In this document: in pieces, positions 55,486 to 64,000 of the stretch | Layout: each line of letters opens with the position of its first letter | How positions within the stretch are numbered: the first letter of the stretch is position 1 | Assembly (NCBI GenBank): GCA_003013855.2 | Contig: ML058337.1 | Location: 372,001-436,000, forward strand | DNA length: 64,000 nt | Origin: Liriodendron chinense | Lineage: Eukaryota > Streptophyta > Magnoliopsida > Magnoliales > Magnoliaceae | Reading direction: 5' to 3' | Notes under the pieces: generated by a model | What the model saw: the letters and a program-made list of their open reading frames with translations, nothing else | Told to the model about the DNA's origin: nothing | Databases searched by the model: none | Made by a program: the position numbers and the translations under genes

Positions 55486-55800
55486 CTTTTATAGCAAAAA
55501 TAACCCACCGACTTATGATCTTTGAGAATTACGTAAGTTCTTATGCAGTCGGGTCGATGGCTAACCGGTCGGAGGTGGGATCCAACAGGGCAGAGCTCAA
55601 AATCCCAATGCATATAACTGAAAATTGGATTTCTTGGCGTTTGTCGACCTGTCTAGATTGATCTAGATCTGTCTGCCGACCGTTCGGATCTGATAAAAAC
55701 AGTCCAACGAGTTTGCACCAATTTTGTCAAAATTTGACTTGTTTACTGACTGGTTGGATTTTTAGAACGAATGGTCGGCTAAGGCCAGCCATCAGTCATG
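55486..55800 (-). promoter_or_regulatory. U3 motif cluster and TATA, Athila-like 5' LTR
   Basis: GGGTCGATGGCTAACCGGTC, GTCGACCTGTC, GCCGACCGTTCGG and GGTCGGCTAAGG lie between 55548 and 55800, upstream (minus strand) of TATAAAAGG. Confidence 0.6.
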
Positions 55801-56004
55801 AGCATAACAACAGGGCTATTTCCTGCAGTTTCTACATTTTACTTTTCTGGCCTTGTAGCTCTCACTCTATCTTTTCTAGACAACTCAGGCATTGTAATTT
55901 GATGTTTCCTAATTCTTTCTGAGCTTTAACTTCTTCTACCTCTAACCGCTTCTTCACTAAACTTTTTGAGTACTTCAAAGTGGTCTTTTAACTTGTAATT
56001 CATG

Positions 56005-56007
<3 letters not shown>

Positions 56008-56046
<39 letters not shown>
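56008..56046. repeat. CT microsatellite in the Athila-like 5' LTR
   Basis: About 19 CT units. The sister LTR has a shorter run at 48549-48569, so it expanded after insertion or differed at the start. Confidence 0.9.
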
Positions 56047-56049
<3 letters not shown>

Positions 56050-56113
56050 CTGCAAACATAAATACACATATAAGTAGGTTCTTTTAATAGCTCAATCAAT
56101 GTAATTGTCTGAT

Positions 56114-57748
56114 TGTTGAGGCATGAAAAAATGCAAAGAAGAAAGAAGATTAGGAGGGGTATTATCTTATTACCACAAGACTCAACACAAGATCACATAT
56201 TTTTAGATGATAATACCAAGTTATATATATTCTTTTTGGAAAGGTGCAGACGGATATTAGTAAGGAGTTCACTTATAGTCAGGAGATGATTGGGCAAACG
56301 ATGTTCAATGCAAGAAACGATATGTCATTGCCGAGCTTATCAAGTGATGATTCCAATAAACCTAAGATCATCTTATTTCGAGAAGGAAGGAAGGAGATAC
56401 AAGCTATTCATCAAAGACTGCACATTGTCAATGACATCAGACACTTGGGGCCCACTTTTTGAATATATAAGAGAGTTCTAAATGGGATCATGATAGTCTC
56501 ATTATGTAGGGCATTGAAATAGCTTTCTAATGATATAAGAGCGTTCAAATTAAAATTGTAACGAAGAAGTTATGGCCATTTTCGTGGAGACGCATGAGTC
56601 TTTGCACCCTTTACGTGACCCGCAACAAGCTGTCCCCAGTTTCACAGTGCTTTACATGAAAATGACCACTTTTTGCCTATAAATACCCCCCCAGGGGTCC
56701 TCATTTGGTACTTACTTCCGAAGTTGAGAGTTTTAGAGCTCCTTCTTAAGACTCCCGAGGTACGGGGCGGACCTCAAGTTCATCCTTCTCCTTGGGTTGA
56801 ACGCACAATGTGTGGACTCCAAGGATCGAAGAAGAACGAGAGGGAGATATTGTTGGAATGAAGATCAAAGATCAAAGAGAGATAATGTCCGTTTGGGAAG
56901 TGCTTTACACGACTTGCGGCAAGCTTATGAACTTGCGTCGACTTGCGTAAAGCTCCCCTGAAGACACTTTTCAGCATCTTTTCTCCTTTTGTGAAGGATG
57001 TCAGAAGCATTTCAGCTTCTGTTTTCCTTCCAATCGTGAAGAACATTGAAGACCAAGATCATGATAAGGATAAATCATTACAGAGAGAGCAATCCAGACT
57101 GGACAGTTTGATTCTTTGGGAACCGAAGACCTATCTTTTTTCCTTCGGTTTGAGCGTACTTTGTACAATCCCCGTAAGTGGTTGACTGTATAGATGATTC
57201 TCTTTGTACAGAAGACCTATCTTTCTCCCTTTGGGTTGAGCGTACGAAGTATTCCATACAATCCCCGTAAGTGGTTGACTATGTAGATGATATCAACATG
57301 GAGCAGAAGGCCCTTCTCTCTCCCTTCAGGTCGAGCATACTTGTACAATCCCTAGAAGTGGTAGATATGTTGGGTGATACTATCATTTTGGAATATCATG
57401 GAGTTCTATGAAGACCACAAAGAAACAAAGCCTATTCTGGTTGACTTGCCTCACTCATGAGCAGAAGAACAGTCCTGAAAGTCTTGGTTTGGCCATTCCC
57501 TTATCATTTGGACAGGATGAAAGAAGAACAGAGTGAAGCTCTACCGAAATTACTTTCTGAGTATATTTCATTTTGTACAATATACAATCTATTCTAGAAT
57601 CAAGGGATAATCTAAACATGGAATGTATGAAGAACTCGGTAAATGAATAAAATGAAGTGATGAATGCTTTTTTGTCTCTCTTGTCTAATATTGGAATGTG
57701 ACTCTTGTTTTCCCCTATATACACAAAGGCAATTTTGTTGTGTAAACA
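56114..57748 (+). mobile_element. Solo LTR F1 (1635 bp), plus strand, inside the Athila-like 5' LTR
   Basis: Starts TGTTGAGGCATG and ends TTGTTGTGTAAACA. Flanks CTGAT (56109-56113) and GTGAT (57749-57753), a 4/5 match. TATAAATA at 56678-56685. Removing it makes the surrounding LTR collinear with its two relatives. Confidence 0.88.
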
Positions 57749-57871
57749 GTGATAAATTAGGGTTAGAATATGCACAATTCAGAGCTCAACAAGAGCCTAG
57801 TGAGGGCGGGGTGGATGAAGCTGCGACTCAAGGCAACGCCACTGGCCAGGGGGGCGGTGAGGCCCCATAGT

Positions 57872-57906
57872 CTTCTTTCTTTCTTTCTTTTTTTTTTTTT
57901 TTTTTT
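57872..57906. repeat. CTTT/poly-T tract
   Basis: TCTTTCTTTC followed by about 20 T in the 3' region of the Transposase_28-like gene. Confidence 0.9.
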
Positions 57907-57950
57907 GTACTAGGCCTAAGTGGCCTTTGTAAGAACAGTTTATGTTTTGG

Positions 57951-57956
57951 AATAAA
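57951..57956 (+). terminator. Polyadenylation signal after the Transposase_28-like gene
   Basis: AATAAA followed by more A residues, 80 bp after the stop codon, in a T/GT-rich 3' region. Confidence 0.5.
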
Positions 57957-57991
57957 AAAATTTCCTATCTTTCGTTGTTTGTTCCTTTAGT

Positions 57992-58555
57992 ATGTCTGTG
58001 TTGCATGTATATCTGTTGCCCCCCACTCTTATGGTCGAATATTAGGGTGTTTGGTTGCAGGAGTAGATGTGTTTTACTTGGAAAATTTTGCATTTGTTGT
58101 GTCGAGGTGCTTGTTGGGCTGAGCTTTGACATAGCTGTTACGGGTGGCCATGTAGGCTTAGTTCAGTTTGAGACAGTTTTTCAGGGTGACCTTATAGCAC
58201 TAGCGTACTCCTTGGCTTGGTAGCTGCTGATTTCTTATTAGGATTGCACAGTGAAGGAAATGTGCTCAGCTATAGGGTGTCATCTTGGGCTGCCTTACCT
58301 TGACTTTTGTTGTTCAATGAGATCAGCACACCACTGAGTCTTATCATAGTGGAGGGTAGCTTCTCAGCCTTTCCCTCCTTGGATTTTTAGCCTTTGCGTT
58401 CATTTTATTGGGTAGAGTTTTTTTTTTTTGGAAAAAGGAGGTCTAATTTTTATTCATTATGAGAAAATGAGTAAAAGTGGTTGGCACCGTGGTGCTTTGT
58501 TGAAAAAAATGAGCGCTCATAGCGCTTGTACAATTGTCATCGAATCCCGCTAGTC
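57992..58555. other. Spacer between the antisense gene and pol of the Tat element
   Basis: No domain recognised; the two reading directions converge here. Confidence 0.45.
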
Positions 58556-58865
58556 TTTACTGGTAGTAGAACTTGAGGTGCTCAGTGTTGCACAGATGGG
58601 GCAAAGCTTTCCTTTATGGGTCTTCTAGTCAATACGTCCATGGTCGAACAATGTTAGTGACCCTGTATTATCCTTCCCAGCTTGGTCCCAAAGGTATTGA
58701 GCCGTGCTCTTTGGTGTTGTCGAAGACTTCTCGGAGAATGAGATCTCCAACTCTGAAGCTTTTGTACTTCACCCTTGAGTTGTAGTACCTTACCTCTCTT
58801 TGCTGGTAAGCGGTGACCTTGACCTGGGCGGTCTCTCTAAGGTCCTCAAGGAGGTCGAGGCTGAT

Positions 58866-60317
58866 TGTTGAGATCTGAATTGTGCATATCTAAACCCCAA
58901 TTTATCACACATTTACATAATTTTGAGTGTTAAAGAAGAGATCTTATATGTGTATTTGTGTTTGCAGGAAAAGAAGAGAGACTTCATGAATTTATTGCTA
59001 AAAGGGACTACTTAGAGTACTTTGAAGATGAAACAAAGAAGAAAAGGGAGAAATAATTCAAGTGGAAAAAGTTCAGAGGTCAAAATTAGAAAAGGGCAAA
59101 AACAGACAGCTTTGATTAGTAGTTTAAAACAGACAGCTTTGATTAGTAGTTCGATTGTTCTTCGATCCATCGTAAAACGATTTCGATTGGTGTTCGATCC
59201 ATCGAAGGACCCATCGAACATACCTGAAAAATCAGAATTCTGAATAAGTCTCTGGACTGATTTCAATCCATCGTAAAAGACTTTTTGATCCATAAAAAAG
59301 GGGGGGTTCGATCCATCGTAAAATCATATTTCAGAAGCTGGAAAAGTCTGAACTCTTTATACTAACTTTAATTCCATCGAAGCCATCTATGATCCATCGA
59401 AGATATGTATGATCCATTGAAGCATCCATCGAGACTGACGTAAAAGTGTGAAAATATTATGCATTTGGAGAGGCGATGCGTGATTTTTATTTATTTATAT
59501 AAAGACACCTCCACTCTCTTCCTAAGGCATCCTAGAAGAGTCCCAGACGTGCTAGAGGTGGAGAAATTCGAAGAGGAGCTTTTCCTTCATCGATTTTTTG
59601 AATTTTTCTTGTTTTAGTTTATGTTTTCTAGCTTTTCTTTTAATTCTAATTCAATTATGTTTATGGTTAACTAGACCTCTTAGCTAGGGCTAAGAGGTGA
59701 AGCTTGTAGTTAATCTTTGATGTTTAATTCGTTTATTCAAGTACATTGAGTTTGAAGTGTGGATTTTTTAAGTTCTAGTTTGAATAAAGTTGATAATTTA
59801 GATAATTCTGAGATCTCTTGTGCCAAGTACATAAGAGATTTTCGAGTTTCTGAGATTGATCATTATGCTATTATGAGAATTGAATGTTGGAAACCCTAGA
59901 TCTACAATGATTCAAGGATGCAGTTAATGCTTTGAAGTTCATTAGTTCAAGTCCTTCGTACTTAAAGTAGAACTAAAAGTTCTGAATTTTCAGATTTTAC
60001 TTAAGTTGTTTATGAGCTTTTGAATGTGATATTTTTCGATTGGATAGATATAGGACTTCGATTCCAATTGTGTGTTTATGCTTGATGAATGGATTATCAT
60101 TGAAGATTGCTATGAGTGGATCTTTGGCGCTCTAGTTCTTCTATTTTTTAAGATTTTATTCTTATTAATTCATGTTTATGCTTTTTCTACCAAACCAATA
60201 AATCTTTCTGGTCTAATTAGTTCTTTAGAATTTGTTTCCCTGTAATCCCTGAGGATGATCTCGATTTCACAACTGAATTATTACTATAGTGAAACCCTAC
60301 ACTTGGGTTGCCTAACA
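58866..60317 (+). mobile_element. Solo LTR G (1452 bp), Athila-like, plus strand
   Basis: Starts TGTTGAGATCTGAATTGTGC, ends GGGTTGCCTAACA; exact target copies CTGAT at 58861-58865 and 60318-60322. It aligns with the Athila-like LTRs at both ends and through the segment around TAGCTAGGGCTAAGAGGTGA. Removing it restores the integrase reading. Confidence 0.95.
59145..59505 (+). promoter_or_regulatory. U3 motif cluster of LTR G (TTCGATCCATCGAA) and TATA
   Basis: GATCCATCG(A/T)A recurs seven or more times between 59150 and 59435 (59162, 59198, 59265, 59311, 59391, 59410, 59424), with shorter TTCGAT words. TATATAAAG near 59497-59505 follows, then ACACCTCCACTCTC, shared with the other Athila-like LTRs. 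Confidence 0.7.
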
Positions 60318-61167
60318 CTGATAAACATTTGCGCCTCGTTCTCCTTAGGTTGGAACCATTTTGTTTGGTAAGAGGGCATGCCGACCTCCACCGAGATCAC
60401 TTCTTCTGCATTAAAGGCTAGTGAGAAGGGTGTTTCCCCAGTGATGGATCACGCTGTGGTCCAGTATAGCCCATAGGACATGAGGTAGCTTGTCGTCCCA
60501 TGCTCCCTTGCATTTCTCTTGATGATCTTATTTACTGCCTCGACCTGTCCATTGTGTTGAGGGTGCCAAGGTGAGGTAAAGGAATTCTTGATGTTGAGCT
60601 CCTCACAAAGTCCTCGAAACTTTGTGTTGTTGAATTGCTGACCGTTGTCCGTACAATGGAATAAGGGATGCTGAAGCGGTAGATGATGGACTTCCAGATG
60701 ATGTCGTTGTTTTCTTCTCAGTGATCCGAGGTAAAGGTTCAGCTTCAGCCCACTTAATGAAATAATTGATGGCCACGATCACATACCTTTTCTGTCCCTT
60801 GCCCATGGGCAGAGGGCCAATGATGTCCACCCCCACTGAGCAAACAGCCAGGGGCTGCCATGAGGGTGTGCTGCTTTGGCGGCTGCCGAGGTATGGTGGC
60901 GAATATCTGACACTTGTCACACTTCTTGGCAAACATCTTGGTGTCTTCCTGCATGGTCAACCAATAATATTATTGCCTGATTACTTTGCGTGCTAGTGAT
61001 GGCCCACCAGAATGGTTTCCACATCTCCCTTCATGGATTTCTCTTAGGACGTAGTTGGCCTCCTCTGGTTGGATGCATCTCAGGTAGGGCAAAGAGAAGC
61101 CTTTTTTGTACAGTGTGTCTCCCAACATCGTATACCGAGCCGAACAGTACCGGATCTTTCGAGCTTC

Positions 61168-61720
61168 TCATTTATTCTCGGGCAACTCACCTTGCTGTAG
61201 ATAGCAGATGATCAGGTCCATCCAGGTTGGCGCGTTGGTCACTGAAAGAGCCTCATTCTCTTTAGTCAGTTTAATACTTAATTTTGGAAAGAACTTTATT
61301 GGAACTGTATTAGCGAGGTAGGTTTCTATGGCAAAAGCTAACCGAGCCGAGGAGTCCACATTGACATTCTTAGATCGAGGGACCTGCTTAATCTTATAGC
61401 TTTTGAATTGTCTAAGCATTTCTCGGACCTTGCTTAAGTAGGCTATCATTTTCTTGCCTTTGGCTTGGTATTCAATGGTCACCTGGTTGACCACTAGTTG
61501 AGAGTTGTTGTGAATCTTAAGGAGCTGAGCTCTCATGGCCTTGGCTAGTCGAAAACCCACCAAGAGGGCCTCGTACTCAACCTCATTGTTGGATGCCTTA
61601 AAACCAAATCGCAGGGCGTATTAAACCTGGATGAGGTCGGGAGAGGTTAGGATAAGCCCTACCCTGCTCCCTTGTGCGTTGGAGGACCCGTCGACGTGGA
61701 GGGTCCACATTGACGAGCTC
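61168..61720 (-). pseudogene. Second (archaeal-type) RNase H of the Tat element
   Basis: The 131-residue frame (61168-61563) has MVGFRLAKAMRAQLLKIHNN, SQLVVNQVTIEYQAKGKKM and VPRSKNVNVDSSARLA, matching 'L-x-L-A-x-x-x-x-x-x-x-x-V-x-x-D-S-x-L-V-V-x-Q-V-...-R-x-x-N-x-x-A-D-x-L-A-x-L-A'. The catalytic D-S-Q reads N-S-Q, and the final A-D reads V-D. The frame continues upstream with a 'L-H-V-D-G-S-S-N' first-strand motif near 61700. Confidence 0.9.
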
Positions 61721-62273
61721 GAGTCCTCTTCCATTTCTTCATCCTCAGATGGAGTAACAGTCAGGTAAGTGAACTCGACAATGAAGTTTGCGACGACTTG
61801 TCATTTGATTGTTGTTTATAGATGATATTGGATATCGAATTCGCCAAGTTCGATCGCCAATTTGGCGAGTCGACCCAACGCCTCTGGTTTTTGGAGCACT
61901 TGTTGGAGGGTTTAATTAGTTGGGATGACGATCATGTAGGCTTGGAAGTACGACCTTAGTCACTGCGATGAGGTGATCAGGGTAAGCTCCAGCTTCTCCA
62001 TTTTTGAGTACCGCATTTCAACTTTGACCATAGCTCGACTCACGTATTAGACAGGCCGTTCGACGCCCTCTTCCTCTTTGATAAGGACCGAGCTAACTAC
62101 TATCGGTGAGACTTCCAGGTACGATGTTAAATCTTCTATGGGCGGAGGTGTAGAGAGTAATGGTGGGGACCCAAGGTACTATTTGAGATCCTAGAAAGCT
62201 TGCTCGCACTCCTGGGTCCACGTCGATTTTTTGCTATCCCTTAACTACTTGAAGAAGGGCGACACTTATCAGT

Positions 62274-64000
62274 TGTTCACTCACCTCAAGTGCAAGGCTT
62301 GTGATGTAGTAATAACTCAGTAAGACCGAGGTCGATCCACATGGTATTAAGGTAAACCAATTCAAACTAGCAACTTCAAATTCAACAATTTTGAAGTTTG
62401 ATTTTATAAAATAAATAAAAATCATAACTTTTATAAAAATCTGTTAATTAATGAAACTAAGGCCTCAAGGATCCACTTATAGTAGTTTCATGTGAATTCA
62501 TTCATCCAAGCATAAACACAACTAGATTCGAAGTTCTATCTCTCATCTAGTTGGAAGATTAAACATTTAAACACAACCAATACCACTTAAGTTAGAAAAT
62601 AAGATTCTAGTTCTAATGAAGCACATAGAATTCAAACATTTAGCCTTCGAAGTAACAACCATGCCAAGAGACTATGGTATGCTCTAGGGTTACTACAATT
62701 CGAATTTAATCAATCCAAATATGATAATCTCAGAGAATTACAAGGAATCCATGTCTGAAGCACATGAACTCTCATAAAACATCCAGAAAATACCAACTTA
62801 ATCAAACTAGAACTTAAATATCTAAACTTTAAGCGAAGGTACTTGAATTAAACAAATTCTCCATGAAAACTAGCTACAAGCTTCACCTCTTAGTCTTAGC
62901 TAAGAGGTTCTAGCCGAGCATCATCATGCTACAAGCTAAAATCAAAAGAAAAACTAAAGAAAAACATAAAAAAACTAGAAAAATCCGAAGTCAGCGGTGT
63001 TGTGGACGCTCCACGATGTTCTCCTTCACTTCCCAATACCTTCAATCTCGTTTAGGATACTTTAGGAACGAACCCTATGTGTCCTTCTATAGGTTTGATG
63101 CTCTACTACATAGAAGATTCCAGAATTGCGTAAGGAATTACACACTTGCGCATGAAATTTCGGAGCTTGAAGAACAAGCTTCTTTTGTATTTTCTCGTGG
63201 TCGACCGGTCGGGCGACCGATAGTCGAACGTCCTTTTAAGTATAGTGAGTTTCTACTTAAAAACTTCACATCTCTAGGAAATTTGACCTCCGACCGGTCA
63301 GACGACCAGTCAGTTTCATCTGATTTTGGTTCAGCAAGGTCAGCAGAAAAGGGCCTTCTAATTTAAATTTTCAATCGGTCGGACGACCGGTTGGTAGTGC
63401 AATTTTCTGCAACTTTTCTTCTTTCTTCTCTCTCCCTTGCATATCCCTTCCATCATTTAACACTTAATCTTTTGATCTTCAATGTATACAAAGTGACTCA
63501 TTAGGCATTGAATTAGTGAAGTCTTTCTCTTAATCCTACAATCACAAAACATGTATTAGAATAGTCTTTTAAACATGCAAACCATGCATAATGTGTGATG
63601 AATTGGGGTTAGAATATGCACAATTCAGAGCTCAACACACCCCCCAACCAGCATTTTTCTAGTCTCGAGCAAAACATGCGTGAAACAAATTCAACTTTTC
63701 AAAACCCAACTCTCTTTCGGAAACTATACTTCTATATTCTCCAAAACATACGAATGCAAAATTCAGAAAAATTGAATGATAAAAGTTAAAACGATAAACT
63801 CCCTAAACATAGCAAGCGTTCACATAGAATTCTCACTAATTGATTGATAAATAGAAGAATCCGAACAAGTTTAAGCTAATGTGCATAGTGAATGTTCATC
63901 TCGTTAGTTTCCAGGATTACCTTCTTTATAGATCAATCAAACTAAAGATCCAAAGGTGTACAACTCAACTAAATGCCTATGACAAGAAATTACCTTACCG
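62274..64000 (-). mobile_element. Second Athila-like element, LTR and start of internal region
   Basis: The 3' LTR spans 62274-63637 (plus-strand ends TGTTCACTCACC and GAGCTCAACA). Beyond it come CACCCCCCAACC, the polypurine tract in reverse, and internal non-coding DNA alignable with 48674-49050 of the first Athila-like element. The rest lies outside the window, so its target duplication cannot be tested. It is inserted in the Tat RT. Confidence 0.88.
63086..63385 (-). promoter_or_regulatory. U3 motif cluster (GACCGGTCGGACGACCGGT) and TATA, second Athila-like LTR
   Basis: GTCGACCGGTCGGGCGACCG (about 63201), GACCGGTCAGACGACCAGTC (63291) and ATCGGTCGGACGACCGGTTG (63373). On the minus strand they lie upstream of CCTATAGAAGG (about 63085-63093). 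Confidence 0.65.

Larger units (their letters stand above)
47008..57791 (-). mobile_element. Athila-like Ty3/gypsy element without RT and integrase
   Basis: The LTRs at 47008-48673 and 54453-57791 share TGTT...AACA ends (minus strand TGTTGAGCTCTGAATTGTGC at the 5' end). Target copies are GGAGC (47003-47007) and AGAGC (57792-57796), a 4/5 match. An Athila-type Asp-tRNA primer site lies next to the 5' LTR (high coordinate) and a polypurine tract next to the 3' LTR. gag and protease are present on the minus strand; RT, RNase H and integrase are absent. Two solo LTRs F sit inside. Confidence 0.9.
54453..57791 (-). repeat. 5' LTR of the Athila-like element, interrupted by solo LTR F1
   Basis: LTR sequence 54453-56113 and 57754-57791 around a 1635-bp insertion. 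On the minus strand TATAAAAGG (about 55486-55494) is the TATA box. Confidence 0.9.
44850..57870 (+). pseudogene. Transposase_28-like ('putative gypsy type transposon') gene, split by Athila
   Basis: Plus-strand multi-exon remnant. Exon 1 (44850-about 45240) begins MLEDSSSSSRSNHCDLESL and is acidic, with a stop at 45105. The main domain (about 45265-45630) has 'LHPVVREDLSHLRLTPSQLN', PNSWKTIYGCFILWYLVG and LPSSTKGWKD followed, after a TAA, by a W-F-Y-A-S-G-E-W block, which is the PF04195-type signature. Degenerate downstream exons read MAPKNKRLLANFRERAT (45953 on) and a coiled-coil ELEVANVERGSLEDVLKKVE up to 47007. The last 26 codons (PSEGGVDEAATQGNATGQGG then GEAP) lie at 57796-57870 beyond the Athila insertion, in frame. 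Genes of this type are known as antisense reading frames in Tat retrotransposons, which fits pol on the opposite strand from 58.5 kb on. Alternative: a separate plus-strand element. Confidence 0.75.
58560..62273 (-). pseudogene. Tat-lineage Ty3/gypsy pol (RT end, RNase H, archaeal-type RNase H, integrase)
   Basis: From high to low coordinate: the RT/RNase H end (62270-61790: W-T-x-E-C-E-x-A-F-x-x-L-K, Y-x-S-R-A-[ML], then the I-E-L-G-E-F-D-I block), the second, archaeal-type RNase H (61720-61165), and integrase (61160-60320 and 58860-58560). Integrase shows KCDKCQIFATIPRQPPKQH, SVGVDIIGPLPMGKGQKRYV and IVAINYFIKWAEAEPLPRIT, the HPQHNGQ-type block near 60550, and a tail with YNSRVKYKSFRVGDLILRE. 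An extra RNase H between RT and integrase is diagnostic of the Tat lineage. Solo LTR G splits integrase; an Athila LTR truncates RT at 62274. Many stops. Confidence 0.9.

Noticed and set aside
62926..63366. 146-residue plus-strand open frame
   Set aside because: It is antisense to an Athila-like LTR and reads through the palindrome cluster; no domain.

Overview
This is a plant nuclear genome window. It has about 36-40% GC-looking intergenic DNA, GT-AG spliced exons, plant retrotransposon lineages (Ty1/copia, Tekay-like chromovirus, Athila, Tat), a tRNA-derived SINE, long microsatellites and an OVATE family gene. Many minisatellite units of the type 'CCACATCAAAGGTGGG' and long introns full of transposons fit a large-genome flowering plant. 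A magnoliid is my guess, but the window cannot prove it. Only two host genes are supportable: the 3' end of a plus-strand gene whose last two exons (3191-3286 and 14296-14403) are separated by an 11 kb intron, and a complete single-exon OVATE family protein gene on the minus strand (39088-39666). Everything else is transposable elements, mostly nested and decayed, plus simple repeats and a probable mitochondrial insertion.

Layout. (1) 1-14.4 kb: repeats, the penultimate exon, then the giant intron. The intron holds a LINE 3' part (about 4.4-10.85 kb) split by a minus-strand Ty3/gypsy element (4663-10546). One LTR of that element is itself split by a hAT-type MITE (9502-10417). A SINE (11144-11329), organelle-like DNA (about 12.2-13.3 kb) and the terminal exon follow. 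(2) 15.7-19.1 kb: a Harbinger-like terminal-inverted-repeat element filled with minisatellite, carrying a solo LTR (A). (3) 19.77-34.64 kb: a Ty1/copia element with perfect 5-bp target duplication, holding a Tekay-like chromovirus whose RT gene holds another solo LTR (B, same family as A). (4) 34.6-38.3 kb: an unclassified LTR-like stretch, a MITE with a MULE-type MITE inside it, and a minus-strand LTR. (5) 38.3-40.2 kb: the OVATE gene. (6) 40.2-42.1 kb: a second Harbinger-like minisatellite element and a MULE-type MITE next to it. (7) 43.5-62.3 kb: a Tat-lineage element, with pol on the minus strand and a Transposase_28-like gene on the opposite strand. It is broken by a 10.8 kb Athila-like element (47008-57791, itself holding two solo LTRs F) and by a solo LTR G. 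(8) 62274-end: the LTR of a second Athila-like element that runs out of the window.

The most unusual signal is not a gene. At least eight LTRs carry, just upstream of their TATA box, a cluster of short palindromic or quasi-palindromic motifs. Members of one LTR family that align on both sides of the cluster carry completely different motifs inside it: LTR A has TTCGATATATCGAA where its relative LTR B has GACCGGTC, and the Athila-type LTRs have GACCGGTCGG where their relative G has TTCGATCCATCG. This looks like a fast-changing, internally homogenised promoter cassette in the U3 region. It is presented as the lead finding.
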